From the NCBI GenBank assembly GCA_009823505.1, contig VZQC01005585.1:397552-461551 (forward strand): a DNA stretch of 64,000 bases, in the 5' to 3' direction. The position numbers were made by a program, and so were the translations under genes. The DNA is from Rhizomys pruinosus. Lineage: Eukaryota > Chordata > Mammalia > Rodentia > Spalacidae. Under the pieces are notes generated by a model. That model did not search any database, had not been told where the DNA came from, and saw only the letters and a list, made by a program, of their open reading frames with translations. Each line of letters opens with the position of its first letter. Positions within the stretch are counted from its first letter, which is position 1. Of the stretch, positions 10,605 through 21,879 are shown piece after piece.

Positions 10605-12052
10605 AGGGAGTTTTTTTTATTAAGTTTTCAGTTTCCTCATATATTATGTGTCTGTTTAAGCTGTCAATCTCTTCTTGGTTAACCTTTGTTAATTTCCATG
10701 ATTTCTCTTAGGTTTTCAAATTTAGTAGAGTATAGGTTTTTGAAGTATTCTCATGTTATTTTCTGGATCTTTTCATTATCGGTTTGATGTTTCCCATTTA
10801 ATCATGAATTCTATTGATTTGGAGTTGCTCATTCTTTCTTTTGGTTAACTGGGCTAGAGGTATGTATGCCTTGTTGTTCCTTTCAATGAATCAACTTTTG
10901 GATTCATTGATTCTTTGTTATTGTTTTCTTTGTATCTATTTCATTTATTTCTGTTCTGATTTTTGTCATTTCTTCCTGTCTGTCGTGTTTAGGGTTCATT
11001 TGTTATTATCTCTCAAGTGTTTTTAGCTGCAGTCCTAAATCATTTACTTGAGCTCCTTCTGGTTTGTTTGTTTGTTTGTTTGTTTTAATATAGGTACTCA
11101 AGTCTATAAACCTCCCCCTTAGGACTACTTTTAAAGTATCCCATAGGTTTTGTTTTGTTGTATTGTCATTTTCATTTGCTTCCAGGAATGCTTTTATTTC
11201 TTTCTTTATTTCTTCCTTTAGCCATTCATTATTCATGAGTGTGTTGTTTAGTCTCCGTGTGTTCTTTTAGGTAGTATGTCTTATCCTGGTGTTGATATTG
11301 AGTTTTATTGCACTGTGGTCTGACAGAATGCATGAAATTATTTCAATCCTTTTGTATTTGTTGAGGTTTATTCTGTGTCCCATATGTGTTCGATTTTGAA
11401 GAAGGTTCTGTGGGGCGCTGAGTAGAAACCATATTCTCTGGTGTTTGGGTGGAATACTCAGTAGATGTCTGTGAGGTCCATTTAGTGTATTGTATTGTTC
11501 AATTCAGATGTCTCTCTGTTTATTTTTTGTCCAGTTGACCTATCCAAAGGTCTCAGTGTGGTATTGAAGTCCCCCACTATTAGCAGGCTGGGATTAATCT
11601 GTGCCTTAAGGCATGATGGTGTTTATAAAGTTTGGTGCAATGGAGTTTTGTGCATATATATTTATGACTGTGAAATCTTCATGGTTAATTGTTTCTTTGA
11701 TAAGGATGTAATGACCCTATTTGTCTCTTCTGGTTAGTTTTACTTTGAGGCCTATTTTGTCTGTTTTAGAATAGCATCTCCTACTTGCTTTTTGGTACCA
11801 TTTGCTTGGAATATTTTTTTCCATCCTTTCACTTTAATTTGGTGCCTATTCTAGAAGGTGAGATGGATTTCCTGTAGACAGCATATAGATGGATTCTGTT
11901 TTCTAATTCATTCTCCCAGTCTGTTTCTTTTGATTGGAATTTTAGACCATTAATATTTAAAGGTATTATCAAGAGATGTGTGTTGCTTCTTTTCGCCTTA
12001 TTTTCTGTTTACATTCTTGCTTTAGGTTTGTATTTTAGTAGTTATACTTTTA

Positions 12053-13060
12053 TTAGTTTCTCTCTCTCACTGTTTGGGGAGAATTGCTCCTTTCCTCTGC
12101 TCTTTGAATCAATTCGAGTGTTTTCTGAAGGGTTGGTTTTTTGAACGTGTATTCTTTTATTTTGTTTATGTCATGAAAGATTTTTCTTTCTCTTTCAACT
12201 ATAATTGACATTTTTGCTGGGTGTAGTAATCCGAGTTGACATTTATAGCCATGTAGTACTGGAAATACTTCAGTCCATGTTATTCTGGCTTTCATAGTTT
12301 GCACTGAAAAGTCAGCTGTAGTTCTGATGGGTTTCCCCTTATATAAAACTTGTTTTTCTCTTGTGTCTTTCAGCATTTTGTCTTTGTTTAGGGGGTCTAG
12401 CATTTTAACTATGATATGGTGTGGAGAGTTTCTTTTCTGATCTTGTCTATTTGGTGTTCTATGTGCTTCTTGTATTTGAATGGGTTTGTCTTTTTTCAGT
12501 TTGGGGAAATTGTCTTCTATTATTCTGTGAATATTTGATCAACACTGTTTTCTTGGGGTTCTCCTTCCTTTATCCCTATGATGTGGAGGTTTGGTATTTT
12601 CATAGTGTCTCATATTTTTTGATTGTTCCACTCTTGTCTCTTTTTTATATACTTTTCAAATTCTTTTCTTGAGCATTTTAGTTCTTCCACTTTATCTTCA
12701 TGTGTTGATGTTCTATTCTGCTTCACCCAATCTGTTCCTAAGGCTTTCTCCTATTCTTTCTTGTTGATTTGGTGAGTGTTCAATTTCCTTTTTCATTGCA
12801 CCCTGTGATTTCTTACTATTTCCACTTCCTTTTGGAGCTTGTCATTCTCTTCTTGTAGCTCCTTGCTTTGCTGGTCTGTTTCCTTTTTTCTTCAGCCTTG
12901 TATCTTTTCAGTGTTTCCACTTCTGGAGTTTGTCATTCTCTCCCTGTGTTTCCTTCCTGAGTTTGCCATTCTTTTCCTCTAGTTCCTTCCTGAGTTTGTC
13001 ATTCTCTCCCTTTAGTTCTTTGATTTGTTCTTTGATTTCTTAGAGTATGTCTAAGATTGT
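12053..13060 (-). pseudogene. L1 ORF1 (RNA-binding protein), decayed
   Basis: The C-terminal piece 12,053-12,403 (116 codons) contains VLYKGKPIRTTADFSVQTMK, ARITWTEVFPVL and a charged tail, matching the RNA-recognition and C-terminal domains of L1 ORF1p. Upstream (12,660-13,060) is rich in E/K/Q/L codons in short repeats (plus-strand TTTGTCATTCTCTCCCT and similar), as in the ORF1 coiled coil that drives trimer formation. Stops separate the two, so no full product is possible. It lies immediately 5' of ORF2 in the same element. Confidence 0.8.
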
Positions 13061-13803
13061 TCTTCTAAGATCTGCGTCTTGTGTTATTTCCAGGGAGATC
13101 TCATTGTAGGAATCTTTTATAGGACTGGTAGAGTTTGGCGTGGATTTATTAGGTATTTTTCTCATTTTGTTTTTTGGTTGTGTTTTTTGTATGTGGATTC
13201 ATTTTGTTGTTTGTATTCTGTTACAAATCTCAAATGTTTCTTCGATACTTTGGAGGCTTGCTTTGCTTGTTTCCTTCAGGTGCTTTCTTTGTCTTCTCCT
13301 TGTTTATGGAGGGCTGGCTGGTCTAGGTTTCAGGTTTCCACTTTTGGTTTTATATTGGAAGATCCAGCTAACTCTTCCCTTTCTGTTCTGAAGGTTCTCC
13401 AGAAATTGGATAGGTAATAAACAGGTCAGTTCACCAGTGAGTGCTGTGCTCACTCTGCTTCCTTCTGGACAGTTCTTCTAAGCTGGCTGTGAAGCCTAGT
13501 ATTCTGGGCCTGGAGTTATGGTAGGTTTGCTCTTTCTTCTACTTCCTGGCACCCTGAATTCACTACCACTATTCTCACTGGGACACTGGACCCACAGCTC
13601 GAGCTGGGGCTGGGGGGGGGGTTCTTCCTTGGCCCACAAGCCAGCACCCTGTGCTTCACACTGCTGGCTGGGTAACTCCGCCCATGCCAATAGTGCAGGA
13701 GGAGTGTGGTGTTTCTCCTGGATGCTGGACCCCAGGCCTTTGGGACATGGTTTCCCGAGTGGCTCCCACTCACTTGTCCTGTGGCCCCCTGTGCATCCCA
13801 CTC
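13061..13803 (-). promoter_or_regulatory. L1 5'UTR (presumed internal promoter region)
   Basis: Sequence 5' of ORF1 that ends exactly at the right target-site duplication. It is GC-richer than the rest (about 13,490-13,800) with a G-run near 13,607-13,621. The stretch AACCTTCAGAACAGAAAGGG (sense) recurs at 61,855 in another L1 5'UTR. Promoter activity is known for L1 5'UTRs in general and is not shown here. Confidence 0.6.
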
Positions 13804-16198
13804 ACATCATTCTTATTAAGGAAACAACTAACCAAGAATATATTACAATCATGAGCATACATGTTACAAATTCTGATGTACCCAACTTCATAAATACAAC
13901 ACTACAGAACACTAGGAGTAGGGGACTTTTCAATACACTACTCTCTCCATTAGACAGGTCAAGCAAAGAATAAGCAGAGAGACATCTGAATTAAACAATA
14001 CCATACATAAAGTGGACCTAACAGAAATCTACCAAATATTCCACCCAAGCACCAAAGAATATACTTTCTATTCAGCACCTTATAGAACTGTCTTCAAAAT
14101 CAGCCTGATGCTGGGGCACAAACCAAACATGAACAAATATAAAAATTTGAAATAAGTCCATGCATTCTTTCAGACCACAATGAAATAAAGCTTAAAATCA
14201 ACACTGAAAGAAGTCCTAGTAACAACAGGAACTCATGGAGATTAAATAACATACACCTGAATGATGAATGGGTCAACAGAGAAATTAAGAAAGAAATAAA
14301 ATTAGTCATAGAATTAAACAAAAAGGACAATAGAACACCACAAAATCCCTGAGACACATTAAAAGCAGTTTTAAGAGGGAAATTTATGTCTTGGTCTCTA
14401 GTCAGTTCTGGCTGTTTTCTTTCATGGGCTGCCAGCTTGTCCAGGCATAACCTTTCGATCCTACTAATGAAGCACATGCAATTAGATATTTAGGTATTTA
14501 AACAGTATAATATATAGCTTTTCGATCCTACTAATGAAGTACACACAATTAGATATATAGGTATTTAAACAGTACTAATTGTTATGGTAGGTTACTTTGG
14601 TATAGACACCAGATATTTGGTATTGGTACGTTAATTCATGGTTTAACAATTTTCTTTCTGTTACAGTATGGCAGCGGTCTTCGTGTGGTTTATACACAAT
14701 CTCCACAACCATTAGAGCGATGTAAGCCTTCTGTGGCCATCAGCCCGTGGGTTACTGAAGGATGCTTGTACTCACAAATATCACGTATTTGTTAAAAAAA
14801 ATGAAAACAAAACAAAACAAAAAATCAGAGAAAGATGCAGAAAACTTACGGCAGAATGCATGATCTGGGATGGATAGGGGTGGGGTGGGGGGAAGGGAAG
14901 GGGATATATGCCTGAACTGAATTGGAAAATGATGTATGAAGTACACAAAGCATCAATAAAAAAAATAAATAAAAAATAAATGAAATATAAAGAAAAAAAA
15001 AGAGGGAAATTTATTTCTCTAAGTGCCTACATAAAAACATCAGAAAAAGCACAAATAAATGACTAACATTGCAACTCAAGAACAAGGCAAGAACAAATGA
15101 AACCCAAACTCAGTAGCCAAAAATAATGCTGAAAATCAGAGAGAAATTAGTGAAATTGAAACAAAGAAAATAATACAAATATTCAATGGTTTCTAGTGAT
15201 GGTTCTTTGAAAAGATAAACAAGATAGACAGCCCAGTTAACCAAAAGAAGTTAGGAATAATGCCAAATCAACAAAATGAGATGAAAAGGGAATCACAACA
15301 CATAACAAATGGATGCATAACATTATAAGGAAATATTTTAAAAACCTAACCTCTATTAAATTTGAAACCTAAAAGAAACACATGTATATTTAAAATCATG
15401 AGAATCACAAAACCTAACCAAGAAAAGGTCAGCAGCCTAAGCAGACTCATAATATATAAGGACATTGAAACAATAATACAAAACCTCTCAACTAAAACAA
15501 TGTCCAAGCCAGGATGGATTTACAGCAGAATTCTAGCAGAATGATAAGAAAGTCTACAACCAACATTACTTAAATTATTGACTAAAATAGAAACAGATGA
15601 GATCTCCCAAATTCCTTCTATGAAACTAGCATCATTCTAATACCAAAACAGGTAAATATACAACCAAAAAATAAACCTATAGACCCCATATAATTAATGA
15701 ACATAGATGCAAAAATTCTCAGTAAAACTCTCTCAATCCACATACAGGCACACATCAAAAAGATCATCTACCATGGTCAACTTGGTTTTATTGAGATGCA
15801 GAAATGGTTCCATTTATGAAAGTCAATAAATCTCATAAACCATAAAAATTCATTCAGAGACAGCAATCATCTTGTCATCTCAATAGATGCAGAAAGGGCC
15901 TTTGATAAAATTGAAAATGAATTTATGTTAAAAGGCCTAGATGGGATTTTACTGGAGGAACTGTAATTCAACATAATTAAAGCTATATACAACAAACCCA
16001 CACCCAACACCCTTCTAAATGGAGAAAAACTGGAAACTTTCCCAATCAAATCAGGAACCTGACTTGACGTTCCACAGTCTCCACACCTTTTCAATACAGT
16101 GCTTGAAATGCTTCCTAAAGGAATAAAAGATGAAAAGAAAATTATAAGAGTACTAATTGGAAAGCAAGAGGTCAAATTATCAGGTTTTGCAGATGACA
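13804..16198 (+). pseudogene. Old L1 ORF2: endonuclease C-terminus and RT, interrupted
   Basis: Resumes the old L1 after the minus-strand L1. It contains FNTLLSPLDRSSK-like (13,905-13,970), then VDLTEIYQIFHPSTKEYTFY-like codons at about 14,012-14,075, then NKYKNLK. It is broken at 14,387 by the 613-bp composite element and continues at 15,001 with the duplicated AGAGGGAAATTTAT. RT follows with [21 protein letters not shown], [16 protein letters not shown] and FADDM at about 16,185-16,198, where a further L1 interrupts it. Numerous stops. Confidence 0.75.
14388..15000 (+). mobile_element. Composite ERV-like / L1-tail retrotransposon, inverted 5' part
   Basis: Flanked by AGAGGGAAATTTAT at 14,374-14,387 and 15,001-15,014; removing it restores the old L1 reading. 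Content: ERV-like block 14,401-14,755 (same as window start), then about 40 bp, GAAGGATGCTTGTACTCA (14,757-14,774), running in the opposite sense to the block. Then an A-rich stretch and the L1 3' end from about 14,825 (GAGAAAGATGCAG, G-rich tract 14,870-14,902, AATGATGTATGAAGTACACA, poly(A)). The short segment before the tail matches the reverse complement of 41,452-41,485, i.e. the source orientation. So the block was inverted on insertion, with loss of ~400 bp between, as in twin priming. Confidence 0.75.
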
Positions 16199-16249
16199 TG
16201 AGACCTAAGAGATGTCAAAAATTTAAAACAAACAAGTAAGAAAACAAAT

Positions 16250-16760
16250 GACTCCCTCAAAAGATGGAGTAAAGAGCTGAACAGAGACTTCACAAGTGAG
16301 GAAATAGAGATGGCAGAGAAACATCTTAAAAAGTGTTCAACATCACTAATAATTAAAGAAATGCAAATCAAAACCACTTTAAGATATCATCTCACTCCAA
16401 TAAGGCTGGCTAGGATCAAGAAAACAAATGATACCAAATGCTGGAGAGATTGTGGGGAAAAGGAACACTCATCCACTGCTGGTGGGAATGCAAACTCATA
16501 CAACCATTATGGAAAGCAGTGTGGAGAATCCTTAAAAGAGTCAAGATGAGCTTACCACCTGACCCAGCCATACCACTTCTGGTCATATACCCACAAGACT
16601 CATCCTACCATAAAGATACATGTACAGACATGTTTATTGCAGCTCTCTTTACAATAGCAAAGACTAGAACCAACCCAAGTGCCCCTCAACCGATGAGTGG
16701 ATAGAGAAAATGTGGTACATCTACACAAAGAAAGATGATACCATGAAATTTGCAGGTAAA
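16250..16760 (+). pseudogene. L1 ORF2 C-terminal fragment
   Basis: Contains GKGTLIHCWWECKLIQPLWK, AVWRILKRVKMSLPPDPAIP and IYPQDSSYHKDTCTDMFIAA, the conserved end of L1 ORF2. The open part is 16,438-16,704 (88 codons); it is only a fragment of the ~1,280-residue protein. Confidence 0.8.
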
Positions 16761-17930
16761 TGTATGGAAGATATTATGTTAAGTGAAGTAATACAGTCCC
16801 AGAAAAACAAAAGACAAATGGTATCCCTCATCTGTAAATGCTAGCACCAAGTACTTAGTTGTAAGGCAAACTGAGCAACATTAATGTTATATTCTTCATG
16901 ATCTGAACACAACTGTGCTCTTATATTATGAATCCCTAGACAGGTTCTAGAACTAACCTTCCATTTATTTTCAGACTATGGGTTTTTGGTATATGATAGT
17001 GGGCATGTATACATACTTTAGAGTAACATAAAGTTAAAATGGAAAAAGGTGGATCAAGAAATATGATATGGAAATAACACACAGTTTGTTTTCAGAAGAT
17101 ACAATTTTAGTATAGATGTGATGTATCAGGATGGTGTAACTTAGCCTTTCTGGGTGCTTAATGACCATACTTATTACCCATACCAATTTTGCAGAGGGAC
17201 CTAAGGGATAACTTTGTTCCTTCCTCTCAGAGTTCGACTAAGTTTCAGGGGATTATACATGGGGGAATCTCTTGAAATGCCCTGCAAATGTGAGTCATCA
17301 GTCTTCTTGTGCAGGGAAGAGATCCACTAATGGGACTTCAGCCAGTGTCCAGCCTATAAAGAGGAAAGTCTACTCATGCAATAAAAAGAGAATCCTGGTC
17401 TAGCAAGACCTAACTGTGTCCTCGAGGGGATGGAACTGGTGATTGAAAAGCCAAAAGGAACCAGGGGCTCCCCCCCCAAAAAAAACCTGAGTGACCCTTG
17501 AGGACCAGATCCTCAACTGACCTTGAGAAAACAAAAACCTTGGCTAATCTGGGCTACCTGTGTGGCCTTAGGCATCCAAAAGCAAAGTATAACCAGAAAT
17601 AAATAATCAGTAAGGTCTGAGAAATTGTACTTCAGATATAAAACTTGAGAATCCTCCAAACTTTCAATGCCAGATGGGGACCACTGAGATATCCAGTTTG
17701 TGTACTAAGTGGCTACTAGGATTTCAGCATCTTCAGAGTATAGACTGCCATTGTTGGACTACCCAGGCTGTGTCATGGAGGCCAGTTCAAGAAGATTAAG
17801 ATGGGACCTCATTTGGGTGACCATGGCGGGGGGGACCCCAGTGTGGAGACAGTGGCAGGATTGATGGTTGTTTGGGTTTGCCAAGGAGAACCCTTCAAGC
17901 ACTTCCTTTGGGAAAACATGACATCTTTTG

Positions 17931-17951
17931 GAAGAAAGAAAGAAAGAACGA

Positions 17952-17987
<36 letters not shown>

Positions 17988-18409
17988 NNNNNNNNNNNNN
18001 NNNNNNNNNNNNNNNNNNNNNNNNNNNNNNNNNNNNNNNNNNNNNNNNNNNNNNNNNNNNNNNNNNNNNNNNNNNNNNNNNNNNNNNNNNNNNNNNNNNN
18101 NNNNNNNNNNNNNNNNNNNNNNNNNNNNNNNNNNNNNNNNNNNNNNNNNNNNNNNNNNNNNNNNNNNNNNNNNNNNNNNNNNNNNNNNNNNNNNNNNNNN
18201 NNNNNNNNNNNNNNNNNNNNNNNNNNNNNNNNNNNNNNNNNNNNNNNNNNNNNNNNNNNNNNNNNNNNNNNNNNNNNNNNNNNNNNNNNNNNNNNNNNNN
18301 NNNNNNNNNNNNNNNNNNNNNNNNNNNNNNNNNNNNNNNNNNNNNNNNNNNNNNNNNNNNNNNNNNNNNNNNNNNNNNNNNNTTATATATATATATATAT
18401 ATATATTTA
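17931..18409. repeat. (AAAG)n, 395-bp N gap, (TA)n
   Basis: Tetranucleotide AAAG run 17,931-17,987, Ns 17,988-18,382, then a TA run 18,383-18,409. The gap sits between two microsatellites, a common place for short-read assembly to fail. Predicted peptides across it are meaningless. Confidence 0.95.
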
Positions 18410-18474
18410 TGTACATGTACATATATACATTATGTATATATATGCACATATATATGCAATACAAGTTGGAGGAA

Positions 18475-20400
18475 GAAAATGGAATTTCCATGTTAAACTC
18501 CTAGATATAATTAAGACCTTTAGTACAATGGCAGGTTATAAAATTAATCTACAAAAATCAGTAATCTTTCTATATACCAATAACAAGAAAGTGCAGAAAG
18601 AGTACATGGAAACCCTCCCATTCATAGTATCCTCAAAAAGTCCTCAGAATAAATCTGACCAAAGACATTAAATATCTCTACACTGAATTTTTTAATCTTT
18701 TTTATTTATTAATTTTATTTTATGTATATGAGTATATTGTCTACATGTGATAGGTACACTCATGTCATGTAAGCCCAAAGAGGTCAGAAGAGGATGTTAA
18801 ATCACCTGGAACTGGAGTAATGGATGGTTGCCAGCCACCATGTGGGTGCTGGCTATCGAACCCAGGTCCTCTGCAAGAACAATCAGTGTTTTAACCACTC
18901 AGCAATCTCTCCTGCCCCAAATTTTTAAATCTTCAAAATTGAGGAAAACCCTAGAAGATTGAAGGACCTCCTATGCTCATGAATTGGAAGAATTAATATT
19001 GTGAAAATGATTATCCTACCCAAAACAATATACAGACTCGATGCAATCTCAATAAAAATTCTTAAGACATTCATCACACACATTTTGCTTCCATAAAAAA
19101 AAAAACAAACAGGTAGTCAGAGCAACTCTGTGCACAAGAACAATGCAAGGGGAATTAATTACTATATCAGCTATAGTCATAAAAACAGTATGGCACTGAC
19201 AAAGAAATAGTCCCATAGATCAATGGAACATAACTGAAGATCCAAACATGAGTGCATGCCTTTCAGCCAACTGATATTTGACAAAGGGGCCAAGAACACT
19301 GAATGGAGAAAAGACAGCATCTTCTAAGAATGGTGCTGGCAAAGCTGGATCATCATCTGTAGAAGAATGAAAATAGACCCTTATCTTTTACTTTGCACAA
19401 TAAATAAATTCAAAATGGATCAATCACTTCAATGTGAGGTGAAACTAAAAATCTTAGAAGAAAACATCAACAGTATAAGATATAGGTTAAGGAAAAGACT
19501 TTCTGATTGCAGCACCTTAAATGCTCAGGCATCCTGACAGCCCAAAGGAAAAGACTTTCTAAATCTGACAGTAGTTGCACAGGAAATAAGATCAATGATC
19601 AACAACTTGCACCTCATTAAACTAAAAAGCTTCTGTATGGCAGAAGAAACAACCAAAGAAGTGAAGAGAAAACCCACAGATTGGGACAAAATCTTCACCA
19701 GCAACACATCTGACAGTAGTTAAACATCCAAAATATATGAGGAATTCACAAAACAAAAATTAAGAAAACAATTGAGCCAATCAACTATTAGGAGCTAAGG
19801 ATCTGAACAGAGTTTTCAAAAGAAGAAAGGTGGCTAAGAAACATCTTAAAAACTGTTCAACATTGTTAGTAATTAGAAAAATGAAAATTAAAGCCAATTT
19901 AGGATTTCATCTTACCCCAGACTGACTGTTCAAGAGAATAAATGATACCAAATACTGGATGGAATGTTCAAAAAGGGCAACACTCATTCACTGCTGGTAG
20001 GGTTGCAATTTTGTGCAACCCCTATGGAAAGCAGTGTGGAGAACCTTTTGATCCAGGCATACCACTCCTTGGCATATACCCAAAGGACTCACCCTATTAC
20101 ACAGATATTTGTATGTCCATAATTGTTACTTCTCTTTTTCACAGTTCTTAAGGGATGGAAGTAAGCTAAGTGTTCCTCAGTGCATGAGTGGATAATGAAA
20201 ATGTAGTATGTTTATACAATGGAGATCTACTCAGTGGTAAAGAAATACAGAATCATGAATTCTGCAGTAAATGGGTGGAACTAGAAACTGTTATACTAAG
20301 TGAAGTAACACAAACTCAGAAAACAGGGACATATGTTTTCTCTGAATTGAGGATCCTAGCACCAAATCCTAATACATCGGGATGTATCCTGATGTAACTG
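18475..20400 (+). pseudogene. Old L1 ORF2, C-terminal half
   Basis: Picks up about a dozen codons after the FADDM at 16,198: LLDIIKTFSTMAGYKINLQK, SVIFLYTNNKKVQKEYMETL. It then continues after the B2 at 18,700-18,918 through the ORF2 C-terminus (KLKSF-like near 19,620-19,640, IPLLGIYPKDSPYYTDICMS at about 20,062-20,122). Frames shift repeatedly, so it is an old, dead copy. Confidence 0.75.
18700..18918 (-). mobile_element. B2 SINE with target-site duplication
   Basis: Reverse B2: GAGGTCAGAAGAGGATGTTA, CCACCATGTGGGTGCTGGC, GAACCCAGGTCCTCTGCAAG. Flanked by AATTTTTTAATCTT (18,686-18,699) and AAATTTTTAAATCTT (18,919-18,933). Confidence 0.88.
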
Positions 20401-20798
20401 CAGGAACCAGGAAAAGGGAAAAGACTGGGGTAGTGAAGGGAACAAAGGAACTTAAGAGAGAAGAAAAATAGGAGTCAGGTGTTACTAAGGGAGAAATGGA
20501 TAAAATGGGGGTATTTAAATGGAAGGGTTTTGCAAGGAAGTTTGGTGATAAAATGAAAGAAGGAGCTCAAGAGAGTTGGGACTATTAGAGACTGGTATTA
20601 TCAAGGGATAAATGAGAAAATTCAGACACTTTACATGGAGAAGGCATGGAGTGAGGGTTAGAAAGGGAGAGAGAGAGAGAGGAGAGAGAGAAAAGAGAGG
20701 AGAGAGGAAGGAGGGAGGAGAAAGAGGGGAGAAGTATAATGCTAGCAAGGGTAAAAAAACACAGAAGGAATCATATTAGTCTAACAACCTAATGACAG

Positions 20799-20832
<34 letters not shown>

Positions 20833-21835
20833 ATCTCTACAGGAATCCATGTGTGTATAGCTCAAGGCTATATAACAAGAAAAAGTGCCAGACAGGAGAA
20901 ACCTCCTTTCGATGTTTTGGCCAGAGTAATCAAAGACACTCCCAAAGTTACACACACTGTTACTACAGCGCTGATTTGTCCTCAGAACTTGAAGCTGCTA
21001 AGATCCTATTGCTGAAGATGGGACATACTTAAGAGACTAGATCAGGAGCAATGGAGATGGAACTGACCTGGAAGCCACTTACCCTGAAGGCTAGCTCTCA
21101 TAGCTTTGGAGATCACTAGGCAAGCTGCTATATGGGAACATGAATCGAAGGTCCAACAGAAGGTTTAAGTACAAATAACCACATCAGTGACTGGCACTGC
21201 ATATGACATTGATGTAGTAGTGGCACCTTTATCTTGGGGGTAGTCAATGGCTACCTAATTGGACTAAAACCCACTCTGGGAGAAAACCCATATGTGACAT
21301 TGTAAATGTAGCCAAATACAGAAAGATGAAGAGAGAGGTCATAGACCTTAGAGAAATTCCCAAGGCTGTCAAATACCTAGACTTATATAACTGCTTACAA
21401 AATGCAAACTGCGTATCCTTATATTTACAGTCAAATATCCCAGTTACCCTGACTCATCAAAGAAATTTCTTTTTCACCAGTTGGAGACTATTACAGTCTG
21501 CCACAACTGGTCACACACAGACATTGTCTGTGAATTGCCCAACCCTAAGCAACACTTCTACAATGCAACCTCTGTACTTTCCTTACAAAAGGCAGGACAA
21601 GGGGTTAACAGTACACAAAGGAATGTTTCAACTCTTCATTAATGAAGCTCCATCATGCAACAAAGGGTTAGGATGGTCAAAAGGTAACAAATGGCCAAAG
21701 CTTGGAGATTAGGAGTCTGCAGAGTGTGGGTCCTTGGGAAGAATTCTTATATTAAGCTTCACTCACTCAGTGCTCAGGGATCATTCCAGAAGAGGGAGCA
21801 AAAGATTGTAACAGCCAGGGAAGAGGTACATGACC
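20401..21835 (+). mobile_element. Lx-type long L1 3'UTR (proximal part)
   Basis: Begins with GGAACCAGGAAAAGGGAAAAG, has purine-rich and CA microsatellites, and contains AAAGAAATTTCTTTTTCACC, GGAGACTATTACAGTCTGCC and GAGCAAAAGATTGTAACAGCC, which I recognise from rodent Lx 3'UTRs. The 128-codon frame at 21,326-21,712 lies wholly inside it and is not a gene. It breaks at about 21,835 where another L1 is inserted, and continues at 25,151. Confidence 0.7.
20665..20830. repeat. Purine-rich (GA)n and (CA)n microsatellites
   Basis: GAGA/GGAGG run 20,665-20,740 and CA run 20,802-20,830, both in the Lx 3'UTR. Confidence 0.9.
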
Positions 21836-21879
21836 ATATGGAAATCCAACAGACAGGAAGAAATCACAAAAATGAGAGC

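Larger units (their letters stand above)
7769..11985 (-). pseudogene. L1 ORF2 (endonuclease-reverse transcriptase), broken
   Basis: ORF2 normally nicks target DNA and reverse-transcribes L1 RNA in the nucleus. Seen in order from the right: endonuclease with LQEIHLT (about 11,857-11,880; the family residue T is I here), endonuclease C-terminus near 11,006-11,236, RT at 9,562-10,231 and the C-terminal segment at 8,664-8,870 and 7,769-8,068. The RT piece 9,562-10,053 holds [20 protein letters not shown] and the catalytic loop as FTDDM, where L1 usually has FADD; both aspartates remain. The C-terminus reads DPVIPFLGIYPQDSSYHKDT. Stops, frameshifts and two SINEs make it non-coding. Confidence 0.85.
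6988..13803 (-). mobile_element. Near full-length LINE-1, minus strand, inserted in the old L1
   Basis: From right to left: GC-richer 5'UTR (about 13,061-13,803), ORF1 (about 12,053-13,060), ORF2 (about 7,769-11,985), 3'UTR with a C-rich (G-rich in sense) tract at 7,190-7,211, and a T-run. Likely target-site duplication: ACTTCATTCTTATT (6,974-6,987) and ACATCATTCTTATT (13,804-13,817), one mismatch. Both flanks are the endonuclease region of the old L1, which reads on across the insertion. Two later SINEs lie inside. About 100 bp of non-L1 sequence lies between the L1 T-run and the duplication, suggesting a 3' transduction. It is inactive, with stops in both ORFs. Confidence 0.85.
16199..18474 (+). 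mobile_element. Partial younger LINE-1 (ORF2 end plus long 3'UTR) with assembly gap
   Basis: Directly after FADDM of the old L1 the sequence jumps ~1.4 kb downstream in ORF2 (GACTCCCTCAAAAGATGGAG at about 16,250), then runs through the C-terminus and 3'UTR. The old ORF2 resumes only at 18,475. The 3'UTR is long: 17,640-17,940 matches the L1 end at 56,950-57,190 (CCAAGGAGAACCCTTCAAGC), and 17,100-17,640 has no other match here. It then meets (AAAG)n, the N gap, (TA)n and CAATACAAGTTGGAGG. The terminal G-rich tract and poly(A) are missing and I see no clear duplication. Confidence 0.65.

Noticed and set aside
13518..13973. 151-codon plus-strand frame with Trp/Gly/Ser-rich sequence
   Set aside because: Antisense to the GC-rich 5'UTR of the minus-strand L1, then crosses the insertion boundary into the old L1. 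It is a chance frame in GC-rich DNA.
17801..18671. Frames of 198-247 codons
   Set aside because: They are open only because they pass through 395 Ns. The ends are microsatellite and L1 3'UTR.
21326..21712. 128-codon plus-strand open frame, the longest uninterrupted non-ORF2 frame in its area
   Set aside because: It lies wholly in the Lx-type 3'UTR and contains 3'UTR landmarks (AAAGAAATTTCTTTTTCACC). No domain, and no neighbours that would suggest a gene.
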